This document shows, piece by piece, positions 34,141 through 45,972 of a DNA stretch of 64,000 nucleotides; the stretch's first letter is position 1, and every line of letters starts with the position of its first letter. The stretch covers positions 2,074,363-2,138,362 of the forward strand of contig LATX02000211.1 of the NCBI GenBank assembly GCA_001466705.2. Reading direction: 5' to 3'. The notes beneath the pieces are model-generated. The model ran no database searches, was not told the DNA's origin, and was given only the letters and a program-made list of their open reading frames with translations. The translations under genes and the position numbers were made by a program. Source of the stretch: Moniliophthora roreri (lineage: Eukaryota > Basidiomycota > Agaricomycetes > Agaricales > Marasmiaceae).

Positions 34141-35193
34141 TTTATTGCTCACAGGTTCGAAGACCCTAAGCGTGCTACGGAAGGGGAACTGCGGAGGAAG
34201 ACAGCTGAAGAGATTGATCAAAGGAACATATCAAGTCGCAGCAGTTATTACTCTGGCATGGTCGTTCCGGTGTTTCTATAGTATGCTGTCTCGTGGAAAT
34301 GGTATGCCTTTTCGTCATATCTTCGGTAGTGTCGGTTGCTGATAAGGAGGCTCAGGATGCTGGGTACGTATACTGCCTCGTGAAGATATGTTGCCAGCGG
34401 ACAATCCTTTTTTGTAGCGCCGATGCAAACCTCCTACACGCAAGCACGTTTAAGGGTTCAAGTTGATACCTTGTTCCCCGAGGCTAGACCCTGTGCGAAG
34501 ATATGTCGTTGTCCTCGATAATATCGAATTGAGGCATCCAGGAGAAGAGATGAATGTTATTTGAGAGCGGGCAGTCCGAGGCCGGCTTGGAGAGACAAGA
34601 TTGAGGTATGTATAGACTGTTCGTTCCGGGAATTCGGGATGCTGATCAGATTTGATACAGCTTTTGCTTCATCTCGGTAAACGCCATCACGATCCCTCGT
34701 TGAGTTCACGTTCTAAGAATGTGGCGAGGAGAGCTGTGATTTTGATGCCCAGCATTCTGAGTGTCAATGCGCTACCCCTGTTGTTGCAGCTGGGGCTGCT
34801 TTCGTCTCTCCTTCGGACGTCAGCTTGCCGCTGGGGTCACTTTTGGGCGATAGAGCGGATCATGGACAATCTGATGGTCACTATTCAATGGCAAACACTC
34901 AGTAGGCCATAGAACTCGATAGCGGACCCCTTATCCTCTCGAATAAACTGTACATTATCGTACTGCTCCATTATCTGTGAATTATACACCCATGTACGCC
35001 GATAATCATGGTGTGAATCAGCCAACCCTCAACGAGGACGGCTGAGTATTGATGTATTGCTGTAAACAGTAGACGTGTGCAAGCAGTGTGCTGAATATAC
35101 TTGTGCAACGCGCGTGGCAGTCTGCTCAAATACCTCACTCTCGACCCTCATCATCTCCTACCACCATTACTTCTGAACACGGGCGAACGAGTT
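34141..35193. other. Upstream region of the NACHT gene
   Basis: No convincing coding sequence. The 86-codon frame at 34652-34912 starts at a non-ATG context and shows no family. It probably includes the NACHT gene promoter, but no TATA box is evident near 35194. Confidence 0.4.
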
Positions 35194-37861
35194 ATGTCGA
35201 TGTTCAACAACAACCAAAACTTCAACATCAGTGGTGGGCACTTCAACAATAATACCAATTTTTACTCGGTAGATGACCGTGCGTGGCTTTCTTCTCTATA
35301 CTCGCAATGTACCTGACCTGCATAACAGCTATTGGTCGCCTTTACGAATATATCAAGGACGTGGGTGCAGCCCATGATGCGGAAGCCCGATATCCGCCGC
35401 CTCAGTGCCATCCAGGCACACGTCAAGCAGTCCTGAAGGAAATTCATGACTGGATCTATAGCCCTGAACCACAGAATTACATATTCTGGCTCTATGGTCC
35501 AGCTGGTGCTGGAAAATCTGCAATTGCCCAAACAATTGCAGAAATGGGTCAGCAAGAGGGCTTCTTGGTCTCCAGCTTTTTCTTCTCGCGAGGAGACCTG
35601 AGGCGAAGCAATGCCAAGGCCTTGTTTCCAACCATTGCCTACCATCTCGCAACCTCCATTCCAGAACTCCGCACATTGATTGAAGAGGCACTCAGGAGTA
35701 ATCCCACTATTCTACAAGACAAGCTTGAAGTCCAGTTCCAGAAGCTCATTGTTGAGCCATGCATGCTTCTGGTGCAGCTCCATCATTTCCCATGGGTTAT
35801 TGTCATTGATGGGCTAGATGAGTGCAAAGATAGTCAGGAACTGCAGCGTATCCTCTCCATCCTTGCAACCATATTCCCAAAAGGCATACCCCTACGTTTC
35901 CTCCTATGCAGCAGGCCAGAACCACATATCAGGTGGTCTTTCAACACTAATACATTTCGCCCATATCTACGTCAGGTTGCTCTGGATGAGACATTTAACC
36001 CTGGTTATGATATCAGGTTATTTTTAACCAGCGAGTTCCAAAGAGTCCGCAATGAACCCCAACATCACCACATTCCATTTCCCTCTCCATGGCCTGACCC
36101 TGGGGTTATCTATGAACTTGCACATAAGGCATGTGGGCAGTTTATCTATGCTACCACAGTTGTCAAGTTCATAGATAATCCATACCTCAATCCTTGCACA
36201 CAACTGGAGCTTGTTCTCCACCCTAGACCTCAATTAGATCCAGAGTCCAAGTCACCATTCTATGACCTGGATGTACTTTACCATCAGATCCTCTCATGCC
36301 ATCCTCAGCCCTCAAAACTGAAAAATGTTCTTTGGGCTCTCACAGTATTATGTGGGTGGCAGAAAAAGTGGGCACAGCAGATTACACCACTAACAATTGA
36401 AGTGTTTCTGTTACTGGGTGAAGGAGATGTTATCTCAACCTTGTCTGGAGTGTGGTCAATTCTCCACATTGGTGGCCCTGATGAGAACATTCACATTCTT
36501 CACGAATCATTTGAAGATTTCCTACTGGATCCAACATGGTCTGGCTGCTTCTTCTTAGGAGATAAACAAACCAGAAGAAGAGATATGGCCCTACAAACCC
36601 TTTACATCATTGATCATTACTCTCAAACATATTGTAATAATCAAGAGCAATTATCATTGCACCAGTAAGTGTCTACCCAGGTAAATCATACAAGCCATTG
36701 ACTTTTAGTTGCCACAGAAGGACAATCTTTTGGTATGCATGGTATGATTGGGGAGACATATGTGGAATGAGTATTCTTGATCAATGGATTTTGAATGCCC
36801 TCCATAATTCCTCAAGGAATATTGGACCTTATATCACCAAATACCTATGTTATCCCAACTCTCCTGATCCAGATGGGTATGATCCAGGGCACCCCTTGTA
36901 TCATTGCATGATACGGGAGTTCTTTAGGCAAAATATGACACTACTGAAGCACTTACAGGTGTGTGTCCTGTCAATAACTAATAACTCTGAACTCAAAGCC
37001 ATCACTTACATTTACACAGAAGAAGCCCAATGTACCTGTCAAGATAATTAATTGCTTCTCTAATCCCATGAGCTGCCTTTGTGTCAAAGTATCACAATCA
37101 GACATTCCTGATATAATACTCCATCAATTCATGGATGCTGCTGCCATTCAACTGGCTTATTTGCTTGTGAAGCATTCCCTCCTTCCACTTCAGGAGAAGG
37201 ACAAGTTACAGCAACTTGTTGATGCATATCCCAACATCTTGGATCCAGAACACTTCCAGGTGGTCTGTATTGGAAATGACTGTGGTTGTCCTCTAACATC
37301 CACTTCATTACACCTGGCTTCATCATGTTATCCACCAAACTCTCATGATGGCTTGTATTATATCAATCTCTTGGCAGCCATCAGAAGAGTATTGGCTATT
37401 GTATTACAACACCTTGAATATCAGAGTTGGGGTATCCAGAGCTTTTATTTGGATCTGGAATCAACATATGGTCTCTGTGACTGGCTAGCTATTTGTGGGC
37501 CCTGTCCAGAATTTCTGTCCTCATATTCCTCAGTTTTGACTCAAGTTAAATCCAAGAAAGATCAAGACAGGGTGCTAAAATGGCTCCAGGTGAGTTTGAT
37601 GCAATACTTTTGGTATAAAATGTATACTGACAACTAAATACTAGTCCTTTCCACCAGAATATGTTTCTCAAACTGCTCCTCTTATTGAGCAGGTGCAAGC
37701 AATTAAACCAAATTGTATTTTGGGATGGAGGAAGAGGAGGAGGTGAAAGGTCTGTTAACATGGTAAAACATATATATGAGAGCTCTCTATATTGTATTCT
37801 CCTTGGAGTCCTACTTCAATTGAAGTATCCATATAGGCTCAGGTACTTTGGTGTTAAGTAG
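35194..37861 (+). CDS. NACHT-domain NTPase (fungal NOD-like receptor type), five exons
   Basis: STAND-class signalling NTPase. Fungal relatives act in allorecognition and innate responses, but the role of this one is unknown. Exons 35194-35278, 35329-36664, 36709-36958, 37020-37589 and 37658-37861 (introns of 44-68 bp) give 814 residues with no lesion. The Asn-rich N-terminus (MSMFNNNQNFNISGG) is typical of mushroom NACHT proteins. P-loop GPAGAGKSAIAQ lies at about residue 94-105. Walker B/DEC motif WVIVIDGLDEC lies near 195-205. The sensor region LRFLLCSRPEPHIR is near 235-248. FEDFLLDP marks the end of the STAND core near 455. After it come ~340 residues that include LDQWILNALHNSS and HYHCMIREFF-like text, without WD40, ankyrin or TPR repeats, so there is no classical repeat sensor. 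It sits between decayed repeats and an LTR element. Confidence 0.9.
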
Positions 37862-38241
37862 TGAGGCATCTACCATCAGCAAAATCCAGCAGAAGTTATG
37901 ACTGGGTACTGACCACTGATGACAATCCTCTATTAAGGTCACTATCAATCACAGCCACAACCATAACTGATCTCCAGTGTAATATAGCACCCAATACCCA
38001 GTGCCCACAGTCTTGAGGATTGCAATGAGTTGCTAGAAATATCATGGGTGAAGGATAATAAGGCAAGGAGTGGAGAATATGACATGTACTATGTAATACA
38101 GCAAGTCTTGAGACTTACAACTGATTTTAAAGGGTTATACCAGGTTACATGGGTTATGGCAGGTTTTGGACTGTTATAGCAGGTTGCAGGAGTGAGAACT
38201 AGTAAAAAGGCTTACTATGGAACACTAGGGTTACCACTAGG
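37862..38241. other. NACHT gene 3' flank
   Basis: AT-rich sequence without a gene. It includes three close variants of a GGTTATAC(C/A)AGGTTACATGGG-type unit at about 38130-38200 (for example GGGTTATGGCAGG, GACTGTTATAGCAGGTTGCA). Confidence 0.4.
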
Positions 38242-38676
38242 TGTTACATTTTTCTGACCCTGTCACCTATGCTTCTCTTTCTGATCGGACATGTACACTT
38301 TCCCAGCCCCCTTTTCCTATCTCGTCTATGCTTCTCGTTCCCTCAGACTTAATACACATCCTCTGCACCTTTTTTCTTATCTGTATGATGACTTATATCC
38401 TGACAATGTCAGTATTTATTACTATATCATCGTAACTATCAGACATATATGTAACGTAGTTTATATGAGTGGTTGTACAGTATTTAAGTGCTCAAGCTAA
38501 GACTCTAAGTCTTCAGCTTGACCTGGTTAATCTATACTTGTGTCATTGCCAACAATTGAGGATCTCAGAACTTCAACATCCATTGAACGCACTCTAACTT
38601 GAACTTGAGAACTACTTGCAAAGGGTCTTACCTTTTATAAGTGGTTAGTTGACGTTGCTGCACAAGTAACGTAACA
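38242..38676 (+). repeat. 5' LTR of a Ty3-type retrotransposon
   Basis: A 435-bp stretch starting TGTTACATTTTTC and ending AACGTAACA. The TGTTAC/GTAACA inverted ends and TG...CA rule are met. A TATTTAAG box near 38481 is a possible promoter. It is followed 72 bp later by the gag-like frame. No 3' partner exists in the window, and a primer-binding site starting TGG is not seen. Confidence 0.55.
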
Positions 38677-38748
38677 CAAGGTCAAGCTGATCGATTGCTG
38701 ACCTATTGAGGTTCAGGCATCACCTAGGAAAACAAGACACCACCATGG

Positions 38749-40290
38749 ATGGAATCCCAGGTAGAGAAGGACATCGCCGAAGCAGAGGAGTGCCAGCATG
38801 GGTTACAAACCCAATCCATATTGAATCCTGGTGGACGAGAAATCCCACCATTAACCCAGGCATCCTGCAGGGAACTATTGACTGCCTCGCTGTCACCATT
38901 GCCAATGAGTCTGTCACTAACAGAGACACCAGAAGAGCACCTCAAAACAAGGAAAACCTCGACCCCATCATCCATCACGACTGGCTTAGGGGAGATCAGA
39001 TTTGAAGAAGAAACACTGCCTACTACACCAAAGAAGCTCAAACCCAATACATTGATTACCTCTTCAACTCCAGCAGAGGAATTGGACCCCTTTCAGTGTC
39101 TTTTTCATGCATTGAAGAACAGCCCCAGATCGACAAAGCAACCCCAGCTTGAAGAAATGTCAGAAGACAAGAAACCCTCAGGAAGCAGACCCAAAGTGGA
39201 GCCAGCAGCCAAAGAAGCAGTAATCGGCGCTACAGTACCCATACAGGTGGTAGCGGCAGAAAAGGAAGTGAAGGCAGTGCTGCTGAGAGCCTTTACAGGA
39301 CATCGAAAGGATGCAAAGAAGTTCCTCCAAGAAGTACTATTGTATATCGCCCTCAACCCCCAAAACATTCACCATAGACTGAACAAAGAAACTCTTCCTT
39401 CTTTCCTACATGACTGATAGACCGGGAGAATTCTGGAAGAATGAGAAGATGGACCTTCTGCTCACATTTGACCCAGATGCAGAAAAGGTCTTGTGGGGAG
39501 ACTTCGTAGAGGACTTCAAGATGTCATTTGAACCTCTCGATATGGCCCTGGAAGCTCAGCTTAAGCTCCAGGATTTGAAGATGAAGGAAAGAGCTGATGA
39601 ATATACATACCAATTCTCGTATCTGGCCAAGCAGATGGGATATAATGATGCAGCACAGATCATAGCTTTCAAATGAGGGCTGCCTAAAAGCCTAGTCTTG
39701 AAGATTATGACCCGACCCAAAGGTACACCTACCAACATCAAGGACTGGATGAATGCTGCAATCCTCTTTGATGAAAGTTACAAACAGGCTCAAGAGTACA
39801 GAAAGACATGGGATGAAGATAATAGAAGAAGGCCTCAGTGGAACTTTTGAAAGAAAGAAGAAGTCACCATCAAACAGATCTCAGACAGAGATCAGAAGGA
39901 ATATATGGCAAAAGGATTATGCTTCCAATGCAGAAGGGGAGGACACCAAATTAGAGACTGTCCAGATGCTCCAAAGAAGGAAGAGAAGAAGAAGGAAGAG
40001 CCAAAGAAACTTTTGAAGGAAGAACAGTTCGCCAAAATTAGGGCGCTGGTGAATGATCAGATGGAAGAAGAGAAAAACCTGCTGATCGATCTTATGGAGC
40101 AAGAGGGTTTTTGAAGTAGTGGAAGAGGATGATGTCTCCACTGCCCATAACTATTTCACACTTTGTATTAGCCAAAATGGATCGAAATTCTATGCATATT
40201 CCTCTCCAATACAAAGTGGGAACCCAAATCATCAAAACACAAGCTCTATTAGATTCAGAAGCAGAAGGACGGTTTATCAGTACGATAATA
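38749..40290 (+). pseudogene. Ty3-type gag and start of protease, broken
   Basis: Retrotransposon capsid polyprotein remnant. The first frame (38749-39417, from MESQVEKDIAEAEEC) covers an acidic N-terminus and the start of the capsid. At 39410-39417 it shifts by one base into SYMTDRPGEFWKNEKMDLLL, then ELADEYTY-type capsid text. Two TGA codons interrupt it, at 39674-39676 and near 39850; the first stands where relatives have Arg (CGA). A CCHC zinc knuckle, CFQCRRGGHQIRDC, lies at 39914-39955, and a lysine/glutamate-rich linker follows. The protease begins near 40174 in another frame. Its active-site triad reads LLDSEAEG, Glu replacing the essential Gly, so it would be inactive. The frame ends where a foreign LTR begins at 40291. 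No reverse transcriptase or integrase is present. Confidence 0.8.
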
Positions 40291-42034
40291 TGTCGAACCT
40301 AGAAAAGACCCACTTTTATTCATTTTACGCTATTTCTGAATTGGAACACTTTAATATGACACAAGATAATGGGTAATAAGGACTAGAGTGAGCCCAGTCT
40401 GCTAGTCATTGCCTTAGAGAAGCTGTGGTACCTTAGAAAGTATGAAGAGCTATATGATATACTATACAAAGGTGTCTAAGCTGTACTTTCTGACCTATCT
40501 ATGTATCAGATCCAAAGCGGATCACTTCTGAAACCTGTAGGGAATCTAACTATAGCTCAATGAATGCATTGGCTAGTGAACCAAGCTCTCAAAGTGCTAT
40601 CAATGGGATTTTAACTTCTACTTTACTTTTCTATGACATCTGCAAAGTGCAAGCTGCAGTCAAACAGTACAGAAGTACTTAGAGGAGACATCAAAACAGA
40701 AAGACAACTTAGAACAGGAACGATCATAGAATGATCCTCCTCTGAAGTCAATATGTGGATCAGAGTCAAAGCAGGTGATCTCTTAATAAAGAATTCACTG
40801 GCAGCTAACCAATGTGTGATAAGCGAAAATAGGTATAAAGTCAGCTTGGAAAGATGGAAATCACTTCCAAAGGACATCCACTACCTACAGACAGATAGAA
40901 CAAGCTATACAAAGAATATATAATGCATAATAAGTCCTAAATAAGACCGAGCATGCATTGTCGAAGGAGATAGGAACAGTAACAGCATGTTCCAACCTTG
41001 GAAACTTTGGCATCTAGGCCTCTGCCGATGTGCAGCTACTAGAAAGGGAAATGCTGTAAAGAAACGGGACAGATACAGCTATCCACTCATAGATACCTGA
41101 CTTAGAAAAGAGAAAATACAAATTATAGAGTCTAGAATGCCTGGAGGCATAGATACCTGCACAGATATGGTCAGATACCCTAGTGGCCAGACTCTGTGAC
41201 ATCTGAATAATCCCTCTTTTAGTATCTCAGTCACTCATTTGTTATTTCCTGAATTATCAGACCCTATTTATAATTTTCTGTAGATATATTCCTTGGACCA
41301 TATATAAGGACAGCTAGATATTTGTACATACTCAAGTAACTCTGCCTCCTCTGATTGTGAATACATGATGAGTTTGTTTGGTGTATAAATTTGTGTGCCA
41401 TTCCAGTTTTGCTTCCTCACTACAGGCCCTGGAGATTGGTCCTGAGTGACACCAGAGAGATAGAAATCTGATAACGAACTTGTGTTGTAAGAGATAAGAG
41501 CAACATCTTGAGTGCATTATAGCACTTTTCTAAGAGAAACTTTACACCAAGAAGGAGCCTTGAGCACTTGGAGTGTGGCCTGTGTGTGTATTAGGTTGTG
41601 ACACACTTAGAGTCTTAGCAAGGGGTGTGCCTGCACTGAACTCTTTGTAGAAATTGGTCTAGGACCTTTTTCCAGTACACTGTGTGCTGTAGTTATCTTG
41701 AAGAAGTCTTGAACTTCATAGAGTCAGACTATATCAGCTATCAAGTCTTTGTACGGGACTGTAGCTCTTGTGTTTGTGCTTTGTGCACCGTGTTCTTTGT
41801 GTTTTGTATGTGTGTGTTTGTGATATAAACCATTTTAAAACCATATATACTCCTCTGGAGGTGAACACTTTGAGGTAGAACACTTCTATAAGAGAGTAAC
41901 AACTTAGCTAAGAGTTTTGTTGGCATTCTAAGTGTGGTAACTCTGAACACATCAATCCACACTTGCACAACAACCTGAGTTAGACTTTTGGAGGTTATCT
42001 TTTGGGTAGTTTTCCACTAGTCTTATTTTAGACA
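40291..42034 (+). repeat. 1.74-kb LTR (family 1), copy A
   Basis: Starts TGTCGAACCTAG and ends TTAGACA: TG...CA with TGTC/GACA inverted ends. It has a TATATAAGGACAG promoter motif near 41303. It matches copies B (50501-55627) and C (56054-57538). Copy A is uninterrupted and lies inside the protease remnant of the Ty3 element. No primer-binding site or polypurine tract is seen next to it, so it is read as a solo LTR. Confidence 0.75.
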
Positions 42035-42134
42035 AATTAATGCTATATGTCACTTCTATCTTAGTCCACACCTGGAATAGAGGCAGGAATCATGATATGA
42101 CACAGAGCTTGGCATTTTGTGCCCAGATAAAGTG
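42035..42134. other. Junction after LTR copy A
   Basis: Follows LTR copy A. It starts AATTA, as does the flank of copy C, a possible shared target preference. No continuation of the interrupted protease frame can be recognised. Confidence 0.35.
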
Positions 42135-44554
42135 CTATTTTCTTGTAGGTAAACTGGCAAAAATTAGCATGAAGACAAATTGAAAGAGTAATGAATCTAC
42201 ATTAGCTTCAGAAGCAATGCTCTCACTCATATCCTGCACCTGTTCCTCTGTAGATAGGGCAGGAAGTTCCCAATGCCAGGAGTACTGCATGCTTGAGATT
42301 GAGAGTGAATCAAATTTGGTTGCTGCTAAATATTTCCATACAGAGATCATCTCCATTGGGAAGATAATAAGATCCAATTTTTAATGGAAGCCATGAGCTT
42401 CAGAATTGAAGGAATATACTGCAGGGTCAACCATAGTCCTAACAAGCTTTGGAAGTAACTTTACTATAACAGGGTCCATCATATGTATTCTACAAACAAT
42501 ATAAGTGTCAAAAAGGCAGATAGTAAACCATAGGACAACTTCTGTAGTGCTTCATGAGATTCAGTTTATAGAACAGGGAGTCTGTAGGGTTCAGAGTCAG
42601 TGTAAGAAACATTTTGAGTGATAAAACTCACTCTCATGACTGATCTCTATCCAAGAGGTAGTCAGATACCATTGTGCTTGACCTGGATCTTTGCACTTAC
42701 AGCAGCAAGGTGATGAGTGGTTGTAAGAACAGAACAATGAATTGGTAGCACCAAGCTCTCTGAGAGCTTAATGTACAAGGTGAACCATATAGAGAATTAG
42801 AGTACAGTGTCCTCTCAAGAAGATGGAGAGGGTATACTCACCATTCCCTTATGCAGTAATTTAGTGTTACTGGAAGCTTCATAAACAAGTTGCAGATAGT
42901 CCAAGAACCATCAGGATGCTCTGCAGACTGTGAGTTCCAGGCAAAACCTTGGTCTTAGTCTTCTTCAAGGTCTTTCTCCCCCCAAGACATCAATATTGAT
43001 GATAGTAGTAGTGCAAGAGGCAAAGAAACTTAGCACAGTGCATGTCAGTCTGCCATCTGGATATCTGAAGATCACCATGGTCTCCCACTTTCCACTGCAA
43101 AATATACTGTATCTGCTCGAAAATTTGTCTGGAAAAGCCATAAATAGAGTCTAGAACCTTAAATCTAAATAATACTTCAATTTCAGGTCGAGAAGTTAAG
43201 TAGTCCTATCCAAATGATGAAGGTCAAATATCTGGTGATACATCACTGCAATCTCTATATGATATCTGCATGTCCAAACCTACTTTATACATCTGAACTG
43301 TATGACCTATCCAGAAACCAAGGTTATCACATTAACAACTCACTATCTTTGCAGTCCATTAAGCAATGCAATAGCTTTCAATGATTTTCTTATGAGATTA
43401 AAAAGGATACAATAGCAGTATGTTCATGCTTTACAGTCATAGTTTAACTTGTGGACATCCTCCAACTTGAAGCAGAAAGATAATATAGTATCTGTATGAC
43501 AGTTTAATGAATTCAGTAGCTGATACTGCTGATAATCATTCACTTACTTGTTCCACCAGACATACATTCCAGCAACTCCTCTAGTAGGTCCTGTGCAGCA
43601 GCAAATCCAACCACATTTGCCATCACAAGGCCATCTCTGATCACTCTAAGTCTTTTCTTCAAGTCCAGCATGCCCAAACTGATCCATAGGCCAACAGATG
43701 GGACAGTGCACCATGCTCTCACTAGTGCAGTTCTCTGGTATGAGAAGCTGTTTAGAACTTAGAAGATCAAAGGACAAAGGCAAGAATGACTCACCAAATA
43801 ACAGCACTGTGGCTCAACAACCTCCAAATTGAGCTCTTGCTGGGTCTCTACATTGTACATGAATAATTGATCAGTAGAACTTATAATTACACACTGAGAA
43901 ACTCAACAAATGTCATCTGTCCAGTTTGAACTCTTTCTGGGTCCTGCAAAGGTAAGAGAGGGAAGAACAATCAGATGGTCAGTCTACTATGATTCTATTG
44001 GACTGAGATTATCTCATGGTGCACAACAATAAGAACAATAACAAAAGTACAAATTCCAGAGCCCATATGCCTTGATACAATGCTGTAAAATATATCTAGT
44101 GCACTGAAATCTCTATGAAGGAGCTAATCAAGTTGTCATTGTTACTTTCCTGGTGATGTGCTTCCCAGGCATCAACTGCAGATTGATGAGACAATGCAAG
44201 TAACAAGACTGCTTCGTCTTCCTCAGCCACCACTAATGCTGAGTAGGCATATTTCCTATAGTGAACAAGTCAATTGGGATTAAGCAAAATCAAAGATAAA
44301 AAGAAAGTGAACACTTACAGATCAGTGTATTCATAAACACCTACTATTGAAGCAACATAAAGATGCCATGCAGCTTGATGTTGCTGTCTTGAGGAAGCAG
44401 GGGGAGGTGAACAAATAATGCAACTAGCCAGAGAACTACCCAAAGTCGGAGTGATGGAAGAAGGCTCAATTTGATAAACCTTATGCAAGGCTATGATGAC
44501 AAGCTGGGACTTGGCAGTGAGAGCAGAGTAAATCCATTTTTCATCAAATAGCAC
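42135..44554 (-). pseudogene. Remnant of an intron-rich minus-strand gene, unrecognised
   Basis: Coding-looking segments on the minus strand: 44315-44554 (IYSALTAKSQLVIIALHKVY; ending VGVYEYTDL at a GT donor); about 44140-44260 (YSALVVAEEDEAVLLLALSH, AVDAWEAHHQE); 43540-43722 (RVIRDGLVMANVVGFAAAQD); and 42135-42377. Donors and acceptors line up for the first two, but stops break the path further down. I do not recognise the family and cannot give a full model. Confidence 0.28.
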
Positions 44555-45972
44555 TCAAAGGTGAATGGTGTGAGCAGGAGAGGTATGAATTTGAATACAG
44601 CAGGTTTTCCAGGCTTCCTTTGCCTCATCAAGGGTCTCAAAACCCTGAACTATCACAGAGAAGCCTTTGAGCATTTCATTAGGCAACTGTCACTTGATTT
44701 TCCTGTACATATTAACAGTGAGTCCAGTTGAAAAAAAAAATACTTACTAGTAGTCTCAGTATACACCCTGTTGATAGTTGCATGAGCCACCATCTTGCTC
44801 CATAAGGATATAGTAGTTTTTTGAGCCACTTCCTGGCTTGATTGGTTTGCTAGGCATGTTATGGAGAATAGGAGTACAGGTGAGTGATCCAGACAGAACA
44901 GGTATGATAGGTAAAACCTTAGTGCTTGCTATGCAAATAGTATTGGCATCTCAGGTGAAATGGGAAGAGTCTTGTTCTGTGCTGCTCATGATGGTGACCA
45001 CAGAAGAGAATGAACCTGGGACAAACCAAGACAAACCAAGATCTGAGAGATCATCAGAGATTACTGATAAGATAATATCAGACATATTCTACTTTTCCAT
45101 CACCTTACATCAGCAGATCACTTCTTGTCTCTGGTCTATTATGTTGCATTCTTTTGATATGATGCTGTGGTTGACAGGTGAAGAAGAGGTTGAGTGGCTT
45201 TGCTCAAGGGGATTGTCTGAGGAGGAGGTACTTCAGTGGGTTGCAAGGAGAAAAAAAAGCTGCTGGCATTGGAATAAAGTGGAGTAGTCTTGACAGTACT
45301 ATCAGAAGTACAAGCTTCAAGCTAATATGGCATTCAAATCCACTGAATATTAATAGAAAATCAGAGATAAGGCCTGCAAGCTCAAAGAGGCACAGGAGTG
45401 ATACTGGAGGTATGCAAGACTGCCAAACTCACACAGACCTACCTGACTCAATATAAGCACAAGAAAGAGGAAAGCCCAGAGGAACATAGAACCAGGCTCA
45501 GGTATCGTCAGGAGGCACAGGCTCGGTATCATTACTACAATTCTGAACTTCTTGCTGAAAAAGAGAGGGCATTGCTAATGAAAGAAAAGGTCAGTATTAT
45601 ATTTTGTCAATTGAATATACTGATGCTAATGCCTGGAAACTCTGGTAGAAACCTTACTACTGAGTTGAATTGAGCTTGCCCCTTTCATTTCCACAACTCA
45701 TCAGTAGAATGTTCATATATTATCAATCATAACATTGGATATCTGTATCAATTCAACAGTAGAGTCAGGCCCCTTGTTTAGACAAGAGATTGGTGTGATG
45801 ATCCCTCAGACCTCAGGTGTTGGCATGTACACTATATCAGAATTGCAATCTCTGATTGAGCTTAGCTCTGCTTGCTCATCATGGCATACAGGACTGCCAG
45901 AGAAATAGATGGCCCTGCTTTGCACATAGTGCCAGTATAATGTGAGAAAGGAGAAGTAAGGCCTTTTGGGAC
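44555..45972 (+). other. Coding-like fragments of uncertain membership
   Basis: The frame at 45398-45673 carries a basic, repeat-rich text (RTRLRYRQEAQARYHYYNSE, then LLAEKERALL) typical of short coiled-coil proteins in mushroom repeat regions. An earlier frame, 44838-45287, is also open. They may be 5' exons of the pseudogene that follows or separate debris. Confidence 0.3.
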
